Part shown: positions 42,250-50,545 of the stretch, piece after piece | How the letters are laid out: each line of letters starts with the position of its first letter | How positions within the stretch are numbered: position 1 is the first letter of the stretch | DNA from: Rhynchopus euleeides | Lineage: Eukaryota > Euglenozoa > Diplonemea > Diplonemida > Diplonemidae | Assembly: GCA_963210315.1 (NCBI GenBank) | Contig: OY723297.1 | Location: 248,001 to 312,000, forward strand | Length of the DNA stretch: 64,000 nucleotides | Direction of reading: 5' to 3' | Notes under the pieces: generated by a model | What the model was told of the DNA's origin: nothing | The model's input: the letters and a program-made list of their open reading frames with translations, nothing else | The model's database searches: none | Translations under genes and position numbers: made by a program

Positions 42250-43710
42250 TCACTGGTAAACGTTAAGAATCCCACCGTCGTAGTAAGCCCACGTGTTTCC
42301 AGATCGGGAGACGAATATCGGATGAACCAAGACATCGTACGCCGACACAGGCACGGCGCCCTGCAGGCGGAACTCCTTGCGATCCTCCGACAGCCCCACG
42401 ATGCTGACGCAGGGCGAGCGCGTCCCCCCTTTCAGGGAGAAGAGCTGCGTGCCGCTCTCATTGAGGGTCCCGAGGCCTGATGAGGGGCTCTGCGTTACGT
42501 TCTGGATGGTCCCCCCCTCCATCACCAGATGCAGCACATACATCGACGTGATGTGGAGGAAGGAGTCCGCCGACGCCACCAGGGCCTCCTCCGCAAAGAG
42601 CAGCGACCCCGAGTGGGACGCGGTCCGAATCCTCTGCCGCATCGCACCTGTTGCTGTATCCCACGCATAGTATAGCGAACCCCCATGCCCTAGCAGGAAC
42701 CGCCCATCATGCGACAGCGCCAGCAGAGCCACACTGGTTGGGCACTCAATGTCATGCACCTCCACCGCAGCCACCGCAGAGCTGCTCGGGGAGGGAGGGG
42801 CCTCCGCGACAGCTGGGGCTCCGACCTCTCCATATTCCTCGCCTTCGCCCTCCTCTCCCCCTGCACCCCCGTGGCGTATAGAGAGCACCTTCACACGCAC
42901 GCAGGTGGCATCAAGGTAGGCAAATATATGCCTCCCTGCACCGCAGGAGTCAGGAGCGGCGCGCAGCGCCGCCTGCGTCTGGCAGATGTTTGCGACATGG
43001 ATACTGCTCTGAATCACAGTGAAAGGGTGCTGCCCCGTGGGCTGCCCGTCGCCCTGCTGGGGTGGGTCCCCACCCCCTGACGCGGCTGTGAAGAGGGCGC
43101 AGGATGCAGGGGGCGAGCATGGGGGGCAGCCGCCATCACCCTCCGCAGGGATGGATGTGTAGGTCGCCGCGATCAGACCCCCTGTGTGGAACAGGGTGAG
43201 GGGGCGGCGTGGGGTGGGGGTGGCCAGCATGCGCAGCGCAGCGCCTGTTGCTGCGCACCACTGCATGAGGGGGCCGTGGGTGTGGTCTGTGAATAGCGTC
43301 TCCTCCATCTCGCAGAGGAGTATCGCTGCGATGGACTCGGTGACAGGCACCGTGAAGTCGGCTTCGGAGAGCGTGCCGCTGTATCTCACCCAGGCGAGTG
43401 GGTGGGCGACGTAGACACGCCCGTCCTGCGAGAGTGCCACGGCGACAGGGTTTTCCGTGTGCCTCGTCATGACGCATGTGGTGGGTGGCCCGCACAGGTC
43501 AGCCCTGACGTCCTCCATCGAGGTGAGGTCCGCCAGGAGGACAGTGTCGTCGGTGAGGTGTGTGCCCTCTGCTCCTCCCAGGGTCAGGCCGACGCGTGCA
43601 GGGGAGAAGCCGTATGAGGTGGCAACGGCCTCTCGCAGCATGCCGACTGTCCCGGAGGCATCGACTTGCACCACAGCCTTCTGCCCGCAGACATCCACAG
43701 CAATGTCCAT
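42250..43710 (-). CDS. Ubiquitin-like domain fused to a WD40-like beta-propeller
   Basis: Predicted 486 residues from the ATG at 43710. Upstream in-frame sequence is proline-rich low complexity and unlikely to be translated. Residues 1-75 resemble a ubiquitin-like fold (MDIAVDVCGQKAVVQVDASG, then VGMLREAVATSYGFSPARVGL, then LTDDTVLLADL). The remainder has propeller-like blades: VALSQDGRVYVAH, LMQWCAATGAALRML, ALSHDGRFLLGHGGSLYYAW with DTATGAMRQRI, and a C-terminal blade ending GGILNVYQ. Acidic and Ser-rich loops separate blades. The pairing suggests a scaffold in a ubiquitin-type pathway, which is an inference. No enzyme motif is seen. Confidence 0.75.
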   Translation of the reverse strand: MDIAVDVCGQKAVVQVDASGTVGMLREAVATSYGFSPARVGLTLGGAEGTHLTDDTVLLADLTSMEDVRADLCGPPTTCVMTRHTENPVAVALSQDGRVYVAHPLAWVRYSGTLSEADFTVPVTESIAAILLCEMEETLFTDHTHGPLMQWCAATGAALRMLATPTPRRPLTLFHTGGLIAATYTSIPAEGDGGCPPCSPPASCALFTAASGGGDPPQQGDGQPTGQHPFTVIQSSIHVANICQTQAALRAAPDSCGAGRHIFAYLDATCVRVKVLSIRHGGAGGEEGEGEEYGEVGAPAVAEAPPSPSSSAVAAVEVHDIECPTSVALLALSHDGRFLLGHGGSLYYAWDTATGAMRQRIRTASHSGSLLFAEEALVASADSFLHITSMYVLHLVMEGGTIQNVTQSPSSGLGTLNESGTQLFSLKGGTRSPCVSIVGLSEDRKEFRLQGAVPVSAYDVLVHPIFVSRSGNTWAYYDGGILNVYQ

Positions 43711-44017
43711 TGTGGAGGGGATGGGAGGGTGGGGGTGAAATCTGTTGGGGGTGATGGGGGTTGGGTGAGGGGGTGGGGAATGCAGAGACAGCAGCCGCGC
43801 TTTGGGGCATGCGTTTTGGCAGTGTGCTGGGGCGGGGGTGGGGTGTGGAGAGGGGGGGGGGGGGGTCACGCGGGGGCTCGCTCAGGAAGGAAAAGGGCAA
43901 CTTCAAGGTTACAGGTTAAACCCAACACACGTGGGTCTTTTGAAAGTAGCGTCGATCACACCGAGCACGCCTGCTCTTGATGGTGTGATCTCCACTGACC
44001 CACACACACACGCCACA
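43711..44017. other. Divergent spacer with hairpin motif (copy B)
   Basis: Lies between the minus-strand 42250 gene and the plus-strand 44018 frame. It contains a G run at 43851-43865 and the clearest copy of the recurrent hairpin (43954-43990). Confidence 0.6.
43954..43996 (+). other. Recurrent intergenic hairpin motif (copy B, perfect stem)
   Basis: GATCACACC pairs with GGTGTGATC, and inside it GAGCA pairs with TGCTC. The downstream bases are TCCACTG. It ends about 22 nt before the ATG at 44018. Confidence 0.7.
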
Positions 44018-44260
44018 ATGTCTCGCCAGGCCAAGTCCTCCCGTGCCTCTACTCTCCAGATCGAGCTCTTGGAGAAGCTGTTCGATAAAGTTGAACGCCT
44101 GACTACGCGGAAACGGGGATCAGGGAAGCTCAATACTGAGGCAGAGAAGCTGACAAAAGTTACCAACTGGCTGGACCAAACCGTGGAGGTACAGGCGAGA
44201 AACAACAAGCGACTTGATCATCATCAGGGGCCACCACAACGGCCTCACCCACTTCCCTAA
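44018..44260 (+). CDS. Small helical protein of unknown function, 80 residues
   Basis: ATG at 44018 sits in a favourable context (GCCACAATG). The product is basic and strongly helical in appearance: STLQIELLEKLFDKVERLTT, then GKLNTEAEKLTKVTNWLDQT and a His/Pro-rich end. No family is recognised. It is the only convincing plus-strand protein frame among the minus-strand genes, and it follows the hairpin motif directly. It could be a real small gene, the first exon of a longer one, or a chance frame. Confidence 0.5.
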   Translation: MSRQAKSSRASTLQIELLEKLFDKVERLTTRKRGSGKLNTEAEKLTKVTNWLDQTVEVQARNNKRLDHHQGPPQRPHPLP

Positions 44261-44356
44261 GAGAGGAGCGGTTGCGACAGGGGGTGGTGAGGTGCTGCCC
44301 ACATTTAGATAGGGGCTTTTTGTGTAACTGGGGGGGGAGGTGGAGCAGGAGCACAG

Positions 44357-45013
44357 TCAGACCTGCTGCTGCTGCTGCTGCTGCTCCTGCCACTTCCGCT
44401 CCCTCTCCTCGTCGAAAATCTGGTGGAGCTCCTGAAATAAGGGGGGCAGCTCGTCCCCACACATGGCCGCCTCAGCACGGTCCGCCGCATCCCAGTCCCC
44501 GTAGGTGACTCCCAGACGGAGGGCCTCCAGCCGGGCCAGGCACAGCTTGGCGAGGTGCACCATGTCCGCGGCGATTTCCTCCTTGGTGCGCCGCACCCCC
44601 GCGACCCTCACGAGGTAGGTGAGGGTGCGGAGCGACGCGCGCACCTCCGCCTGCGCCGCCCTGCCCCCGAACCCCGAGAAGTATTGCGTCAGGACTAGCA
44701 CTGTGACCGCCTTCTCGCCCTGCCCCATCTTCGCCCACTCGGAGGGTTCGAAGGCAGTCCCCCCCGCCCCGAGCGGGGCGAGACGCGGCGGGGGCTGCGG
44801 GGCTGGCGCCAGCGAAGGGGACCCCGGCAGGGTGGGGGGGGCGCTCGGCACCTCTGCCGGAGGAGGAGCGGTGGCGGACTCATGCACCCCCGCGGCAAGC
44901 GTGGAGTGCAGCGCGGAGGAGGGTGTGGGGAGAGGCGCCCCCTGGCGGCGGCGCTTCAGGCGGAGGCGGCGCGGCCCTCCCCCTTTTGTCTGTCCGCTCT
45001 TGCGACGGGGCAT
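44357..45013 (-). CDS. Basic, proline-rich protein with a C-terminal helical domain and poly-Gln end
   Basis: Predicted 218 residues from the ATG at 45013. The N-terminus is highly basic (MPRRKSGQTKGGG, RRLRLKRRRQG), suggesting nucleic-acid or nuclear targeting. A Pro/Ala-rich linker covers about residues 30-95. Residues about 105-205 form a helical region (KAVTVLVLTQYFSGFGGRA, VRASLRTLTYLVRVAGV, IAADMVHLAKLCLARLEALR) without a family I can name. It ends in eight or so Gln residues encoded by a (CAG)n run at 44362-44387, a typical site of length variation. The upstream open frame (to 45232) has a mixed composition and I do not include it. Confidence 0.7.
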   Translation of the reverse strand: MPRRKSGQTKGGGPRRLRLKRRRQGAPLPTPSSALHSTLAAGVHESATAPPPAEVPSAPPTLPGSPSLAPAPQPPPRLAPLGAGGTAFEPSEWAKMGQGEKAVTVLVLTQYFSGFGGRAAQAEVRASLRTLTYLVRVAGVRRTKEEIAADMVHLAKLCLARLEALRLGVTYGDWDAADRAEAAMCGDELPPLFQELHQIFDEERERKWQEQQQQQQQV

Positions 45014-45398
45014 GGTAGGGCTGTGTGGTGTGGTGTGGTGTGGGTGGGGTGGGTGGCAACGGCGTGGATTTCTTCGAATGCTGCACACACAGCCCTGGCT
45101 GGGTAGGGGGGGGGGGGTGGCGGTGCTGCGGTAATACCCCGGTAACGGGAATACCCACACACAGGGTCGGAGAGAGGCTCCTCCATGGATATGGGGACCA
45201 CCCCGCTCCGCCAAGACTCTAGAGCGAATCACACCACGTTAACATTACTGCTCAGTGTCGGTTCCACCGAGTGAGCTCCGACGGTACACCTCCACTGGCA
45301 CACGGAAATCACGATCTGCATCAGGATAACAGGCCGCACAACAGTCGTCGATCGCAAAATAAGGAGTGTAATGCAGCCACCACCCCCACGCTGCACCG
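45014..45398. other. Spacer between 45013 and the ankyrin gene
   Basis: Contains (GTGTGG)n-like sequence at 45020-45040 and a G run at 45107. No gene recognised. ACCGAGTGAGCTC followed by CCTCCACTGG at 45269-45303 faintly recalls the hairpin motif. Confidence 0.5.
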
Positions 45399-46076
45399 CT
45401 ATGCCGCACGCTCCTCCTCTTCCAGCAGGGGTACCGCGAAGCCGCAGACCCCCTTGAGGAGAGTGTTACTGAGGCGGAGACTGTCGCCGCCGCGGAACCG
45501 CTGGGACCGGAGGAAGTCCAGCACCTCTTCGGTCCGCTGGCGGCGCTGCAGGAAATTTCCGAGAGCGGAATGCCCGTTCCGCCAGGCACGCTCGGCGCAG
45601 CTGCGCCCCGCGGCATCGCGGGAGCGGGCAGAAGCGCCGTCGGAAAGGAGCTGATGGACCGTATCGACGAGGCCTCTGTGCGAGGCTTCCACGATAACCT
45701 CCTGCGACTGCGGGTCGGCGCCGTGGCCCCGAAGGAGTTCAGTGAGCTTCGGGTTCTCAAGAGCCAGCACCAAAGGGTGCGGCTCGCCCGCCCCCCCCGC
45801 AGCGCTGCACCCGCTGCGGAGCAGCAGCCGCGCCAGCGGCAGGTTGCCCGCCTCCAGCGCATGCGTCAGCGGGCGGCGCCCCTCCTCGTCCCCCATGTTG
45901 ATGTGGCGGTGTGTCTCCTTGTGGTCCGCAGACAGCACGGCGATCTCCTCCAGCACTTCCTCCGTGCCCTGCAGGTCGCCGGAGCGGACCTTCGCGTGGA
46001 GCTCCGCCTCCTTGAGGGTCATCGTTATGTCGTGGCGGGCATCAAACTCCTTTTTATACTTCCGGAATGTGTACAT
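45399..46076 (-). CDS. Ankyrin-repeat protein
   Basis: Predicted 225 residues, ATG at 46076. The N-terminus is lysine-rich (MYTFRKYKKEFDARHD). Ankyrin-type repeats follow: LHAKVRSGDLQGTEEVLEE, GRRPLTHALEAGNLPLARLL (the canonical G-xPLxxAxExGxxxxxRLLL), PHPLVLALENPKLTELLRG, VIVEASHRGLVDTVHQLL and GRSCAERAWRNGHSALGNFL. These are four to five repeats of about 33 residues, which form a protein-binding solenoid. The last 50 residues (RTEEVLDFLRSQRF, LLEEEERAA) have no repeat. No other domain is visible, so the partner is unknown. Confidence 0.85.
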   Translation of the reverse strand: MYTFRKYKKEFDARHDITMTLKEAELHAKVRSGDLQGTEEVLEEIAVLSADHKETHRHINMGDEEGRRPLTHALEAGNLPLARLLLRSGCSAAGGAGEPHPLVLALENPKLTELLRGHGADPQSQEVIVEASHRGLVDTVHQLLSDGASARSRDAAGRSCAERAWRNGHSALGNFLQRRQRTEEVLDFLRSQRFRGGDSLRLSNTLLKGVCGFAVPLLEEEERAA

Positions 46077-46203
46077 CGCAAGGGGGGGTGCGCACCACTA
46101 CCCCGGCCCGGCCTGCAGGTGGGGGGGGAGTGGGGTGAGAAGGCTGGGTGAGTGCACCACATGGTCAGTACTGTGCATCCACATACACACTGTGTCATTT
46201 TGA

Positions 46204-46240
46204 GGTCGAGCACACCGAGCACTAATGATGATCTCCACTG
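46204..46240 (+). other. Recurrent intergenic hairpin motif (copy C, TGCTC arm missing)
   Basis: CGAGCACACCGAGCAC followed by TAATGATGATCTCCACTGG. The TGCTC arm is absent, but the flanking words are conserved. It lies about 130 bp upstream of the ankyrin gene. Confidence 0.5.
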
Positions 46241-47341
46241 GACCCACAGGCGGGGGGCCCAGGGGGCAAGGAAAGAGGTTGGAGGCCTAGGCAGTCCAGT
46301 GGAACACTCGGAGCGTCACGTGGGTCGCTATGCATGGCGCAGAAGTGGGGCTCGGCCCATTGTTTACCCGGTGAGGCGCCTCCATTCGTCAAATCATGGC
46401 ATAAAAGCCCGCGGGAAAAGGGGAGAGTGACCAGGGGATGCGGCCGCAACTGTCGAGATCGATGCAGATGCGAACGAATTCACGAAGGGAGAGCGACGAG
46501 AGAGCTTCTCAGCAGCCTGCGCGTACAACACACGAAGCGTTAAACAACAGGAAAGCATGCCTACTGCACGGACAGGGAAAGTGTACGACGTGTACGAGCG
46601 GGCGCAAGGCCCTGGATACGCACTGCTGCCCGAAGCACCACGTTAGCACAGTGCGCTCTGAGTGTGAGCCACACAAGCACGTGTGTTGCACACAGTGCGC
46701 TCTGAGAGGGCTCCCGGTTGAGTTCTGCTGGGACTGACAGACCCTCCCTCAGGTACGAATGATGAAGGCAGGCGTGTGGGACAAGGTACTACACTCCTCT
46801 ACTCTGCCCCGATCCCCATCATCACCCCGCGGGCTGGGAGAAGGCCCGCAAGGCCCGGGACGACGCGGCGGCAGATGCATCCGATCCACACACGACTCGA
46901 CTCTCCAAACGCCAGATGATCATGTGGGGACGATCATCCACCAGATGACAAGCTATTTCCGAAGGGAACTTCGCGAAAAAAAGATGAAAAACGTGAGATG
47001 AAGATAAGGTCTTTCTCATCCACACCGTTGCACACGCCTACAACCTTAGAACCCTTCTCCGCCGGGCCATATTGTTTAGCCGCACCTGCTCATCACGCTG
47101 AGGCACCGAGGCGTTGCCTCGCAGGGGAAGGCCTAGCCATGCCTGAGATGATGTCGCTTGGATGACGCGGAAGGCAAGCCAAGGCATCGCGTCGAATCGA
47201 AGAGACAACCGCAAAAGCATGATGTGCTGCTTCCGAGGGGGGAAGGTGGGAGGGGGGGACTTCTCTCGCCCCTGATCGCTTTGCTTTAAACGCGACTATC
47301 CGTTAGCAAGAACACCGGCTGGGGCAACACACACACACACA

Positions 47342-47755
47342 CCACCCCACCTGCCCCTCTCTGGCTTCTCTGTTTATCGCCTCTCGGCGTGTGGGGGGGA
47401 AAGGGGCCCATCCCCCACACACACACACACGTGAATCTTTTTATATTAGTGTAGACACACACCGAGCACTTGCTCTTGATGTGATCTCCACTGTTTTACG
47501 CTTGATGGGATCTCCACACGCACTGCCCCCTCCTGCCCAAAGAGACTTTATCCCACCCCCCCCTCCCCTCTCTGAGATTCACAGTTCCCACACCACCCCA
47601 CCTGCCCCTCTCTGGCTTCTCTGTTTATAGCCACTCGGCGTGTGGGGGAGGGCCCCATCTCCCCCACACGCACTGCCCCCTCCTGCCCAAAGAGACTTTA
47701 TCCCACCCCCCCCCCTCCCCTCTCTGAGATTCACAGTTCCCACACCACCGCACTG
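47342..47755. repeat. Local duplication of C-rich spacer sequence
   Basis: CCTGCCCCTCTCTGGCTTCT followed by CTGTTTAT(C/A)GCC occurs at 47351 and 47603. GCACTGCCCCCTCCTGCCCA followed by AAGAGACTTTATCCC occurs at 47519 and 47670. The copies are close but not perfect. Confidence 0.75.
47455..47493 (+). other. Recurrent intergenic hairpin motif (copy D)
   Basis: ACACACACCGAGCACT then TGCTCTTGATGTGATCTCC and ACTG. GAGCA pairs with TGCTC. A truncated second copy, CTTGATGGGATCTCCAC, follows at about 47501-47517. Confidence 0.65.
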
Positions 47756-47911
47756 CCCTGCAGCTTCGGGTTAGCTGGCGTGCCTGGCGGCACCCGCACT
47801 CCGCAGTGTCTCCTCGAGGGTCACACAGCATGAGAAACCAGGTCCTCTACACCACCAACACACCGCAACTCCCCCTCCCCTCCCCCCCACCCACCAGCAG
47901 CACAGCTCCGC

Positions 47912-49606
47912 TCAGAGCGAAGAGGAGTCTATGTAAGTAGGGGAGCCCATCCCCTTGTTTTTCCGCTTCTTCTTCTTCGTGGCGTATTGGTGCTCCTCCC
48001 AAGCCAACGCGAGGTAATCCGGGTCATACCAGCACCCTGCACAGGACACATTCTGGTAGTGCGCCACCGCCATGTCGAGCGCTGTGCGGAAATCCACCTC
48101 GGGGACAGACACGTCACACCTCTTCCCACAGCCGCGCTGGTGGAGGGATATCGGGATATAACGCAAACCACTCCGGCGCGCCATGCTGAGGTAATTTCCA
48201 TTGTAGGGGTAGGTGCCCCATATCTCTATAAGGGAGCCACCGCGGGGGACGAAGGCACACCAGGTCATCCCATTCCCATGGGTGCCCACCATGATCCTTG
48301 AGGAGGCTGCGAGCTTCACCTGCTCTGCAAAGCTGTGATCCTCCATCCGCACTGTGCGGACCACCGCGCCAGGCCCCAACATCCCCTGGGAGAGTGCCTC
48401 GAGTGTTTTGACATTCTGGATATGGTAGTTCGCCTTCCTCTCTATAAGGAGCACAGATGGTGTCGGGCAGGGCCCAACCATAGGCACGGGTGGCGGAGGT
48501 GCCACGCGGAGGTGTCTTAGCAACGACACAACCAGGAGGCTTGTGTGGAAGGGTGTTGTGTCGAAGAGGGGGATGTGCCCGACAGTGGCCTTCTCAAAGC
48601 AGGTCCCGACGTAGTCACGTAAGGTGGAGACTTTGGAGGGGTGGTCGGTGACACCGCCCCACATAGCCCATTGGGTGTTGGGTTTATATTTTGGGTTGTA
48701 TGGAGTGGAGGTGTTCCAAAACTCGTGGGACCCCATCCTGTGCTGCGTCCAGCCGGATTTCACCACCGCGATGTAGGGCGCGGGGAATTCCTTGCCCAAC
48801 CCGGTGTCGAAGAGGAGGGCCTTCACACCCAAGACGCATGCCCAGAGGTGGTAGCCGTAGGTGTCCCAACAGGGCGCCACAACGAGGAGGTTGTCTACAA
48901 CACCGCCTACCCCGCTGCCTCTCCCGACGGGGAGGGGCCCTGGAACCCCCTCCATCGGGATGCGGCGCGTCTCCCCTTCGTTGCACACCATAGGCTTCAA
49001 CTTGGGGGGCATGTGTGACATGGCCTTCAGGCGGAGGGCAGGTTCACGCCTGTCCTTCTGCACGACGAATGGGGTGTACCCCTTCCCCCGGGCCTGCCCG
49101 CTGCCGGGGGGGTCGGCGGTGACGCAAACCCCCCGGGGGAACGACTGGCTGCAGCGCCGCTTCTCACCTCCTCTGCGAGGGAGGGGGCGATCCCCCACAG
49201 ATCTCCTGGAGAAATCCTCCGTCGCAATCGCGTCGAACTCCGCCTGCGTGATGTCGGAAACAGGCCTCTCCCCCGCTGTGTGCCCCCCTTGGAAGCGAAA
49301 CCCATGCTGCCTCGGGATGTCGTATACAGAAGTCTCCCTGAAACGCACCTCCCCATCGGATTGATAAGTCCATTCCCTCCCAAGCCACGGGTCAGCCCCA
49401 TGTGATGCTTCGGAAGAAGACCCATCTCTGCTGTCCGCCCCCTTGTGTTGCGCAGCCTCGCCGTGCTGTGGGGTGGGGTCGCGAGAGTCGCCCCTCACGG
49501 CAGATGATGCGCCAGCGTCCTCCCGGAACACGGTGTACGTCGTGAGTGCGCCCGCGACAAACCCGACAAAGCTGAACCTCCATTGCAGAGTCGCAGAGAG
49601 AGGCAT
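47912..49606 (-). CDS. GT61-type glycosyltransferase, type II membrane protein
   Basis: Predicted 564 residues, ATG at 49606. A signal anchor at about residues 10-27 (FSFVGFVAGALTTYTVF) predicts a type II Golgi or ER enzyme. After a long low-complexity stem (30-210), the catalytic region shows GT61 (DUF563) features: NLLVVAPCWDTYGYHLWACV, VLLIERKANYHIQ near 386, and the signature GTHGNGMTWCAFVPRGGSLI with EIW near 441-463. The family transfers xylose, GlcNAc or related sugars to glycans or proteins, but the donor cannot be told from sequence. The C-terminal tail is lysine-rich (KKKKRKNKG). No intron needed. Confidence 0.85.
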   Translation of the reverse strand: MPLSATLQWRFSFVGFVAGALTTYTVFREDAGASSAVRGDSRDPTPQHGEAAQHKGADSRDGSSSEASHGADPWLGREWTYQSDGEVRFRETSVYDIPRQHGFRFQGGHTAGERPVSDITQAEFDAIATEDFSRRSVGDRPLPRRGGEKRRCSQSFPRGVCVTADPPGSGQARGKGYTPFVVQKDRREPALRLKAMSHMPPKLKPMVCNEGETRRIPMEGVPGPLPVGRGSGVGGVVDNLLVVAPCWDTYGYHLWACVLGVKALLFDTGLGKEFPAPYIAVVKSGWTQHRMGSHEFWNTSTPYNPKYKPNTQWAMWGGVTDHPSKVSTLRDYVGTCFEKATVGHIPLFDTTPFHTSLLVVSLLRHLRVAPPPPVPMVGPCPTPSVLLIERKANYHIQNVKTLEALSQGMLGPGAVVRTVRMEDHSFAEQVKLAASSRIMVGTHGNGMTWCAFVPRGGSLIEIWGTYPYNGNYLSMARRSGLRYIPISLHQRGCGKRCDVSVPEVDFRTALDMAVAHYQNVSCAGCWYDPDYLALAWEEHQYATKKKKRKNKGMGSPTYIDSSSL

Positions 49607-49984
49607 CGCGGCAGGTCGGGTGGATGCGGAGGGGGGTGGGTGGTGGCGGAGGTGGTGCCCTTGTGTAAATTAGAGGGGGAGAGGGGACGGGAGAAGGGGG
49701 GGGGGGGGGGAAGGGGTTGGCGGCCAATCAGGGCATGGTTGTGGGGGAGGGGGGGAGGGGGGTGGGGTGGGCCTGCAGGGAGGACGGTGGCAGTGCAGTG
49801 CAGAGTCACGACACAAGCCCCGGCTGTGCACTGGTGGCGTCGCAGACAGGCGGGCAGCAACAGGGAGACAGACATTTGCCCTGTGCCTGGTCCCTGGCAG
49901 CAGCAGGGCCTGCAGGGAGGACGGTGGCAGTGCAGAGTCACGACACGGAGTGCGGTGGAGGCAGGGGTGGCAGAGGGAGGGTGG
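49607..49984. other. Spacer with a tandem duplication
   Basis: GGGCCTGCAGGGAGGACGG plus TGGCAGTGCAG and AGTCACGACAC is present twice (about 49769-49814 and 49906-49947). No gene recognised. Confidence 0.6.
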
Positions 49985-50179
49985 CACGGTGGGATCCTGA
50001 AAAATGTAGTACTATTTTTGTCCACTATAAGTTGCCACTATATAGTGACTATATACTGGACACATAGTACTATATGGAAATGGTATACTGCCGAATTTGT
50101 CACACTTACTCGCCACATACTGGACACATTCTCAATTATACTGGACACATACTGGGCAAATAGTGGCACGGCGACTATA

Positions 50180-50390
50180 ATAGTCGCCATGTCAGTATTA
50201 TAGTGACTATTATAGTGGACGTGCGACTATTATAGTGGCATGTCCACTATAATAGTCACTATAATAGTGGCACGCCACTATTATAGTGACTATTATAGTG
50301 GACATGCCACTATTATAGTCACTATAATAGTGGACATGCGACTATAATAGTCACTATAATAGTGGGCATGCCACTATTATAGTCACTATT
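50180..50390. repeat. Palindromic satellite array 1
   Basis: About ten units of ACTATAATAGT or ACTATTATAGT in alternating orientation, separated by CAC, GGACATG or GGCATG. Confidence 0.9.
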
Positions 50391-50402
50391 TTTGTGGACC
50401 TG

Positions 50403-50515
50403 CGGGGGCCCTCGCTACGAGTCACTGTGAGTCACGAGTCGTCAGTTGTCAGCCAAACATGGCTGACTTCTCACTTTTTCTCACTCAGTCACACTTGGTA
50501 GCGAGGGCCCCCTGC
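50403..50515. mobile_element. Short hairpin element within the satellite
   Basis: GGGGGCCCTCGCTAC at the left and GTAGCGAGGGCCCCC at the right form perfect 15-bp inverted ends around about 80 bp. It interrupts the satellite array. Confidence 0.65.
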
Positions 50516-50545
50516 GACTATAATAGTCACTATAATAGTCGACAT

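Larger units (their letters stand above)
46077..47911. other. Intergenic region with hairpin motifs and tandem duplications
   Basis: Two hairpin-type motifs lie at 46204-46240 and 47455-47493. A segment of about 250 bp is partially duplicated (47342-47598 against 47594-47750). A plus-strand frame at 46438-46737 ends in a Cys-rich stretch (CLLHGQGKCTTCTSG) that I cannot place. No confident gene. Confidence 0.5.

Noticed and set aside
43954-43996. Hairpin as a SECIS or histone 3' stem-loop
   Set aside because: The SECIS core (ATGA/AA/GA quartet) and the histone stem-loop consensus are absent. No selenoprotein or histone gene is adjacent.
44357-45232. 291-codon version of the basic proline-rich protein
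   Set aside because: The 73 extra N-terminal residues are low-complexity spacer sequence. The ATG at 45013 begins a coherent basic N-terminus.
46438-46737. Cys-rich plus-strand frame
   Set aside because: The Cys-rich end is intriguing but spacing matches no zinc-binding family, the start lacks context and there is a local word repetition. I do not call it a gene.
50180-50390. CRISPR-like array
   Set aside because: Units are short palindromes in both orientations with 3-7 bp linkers, not equal direct repeats with unique spacers. The host is eukaryotic.
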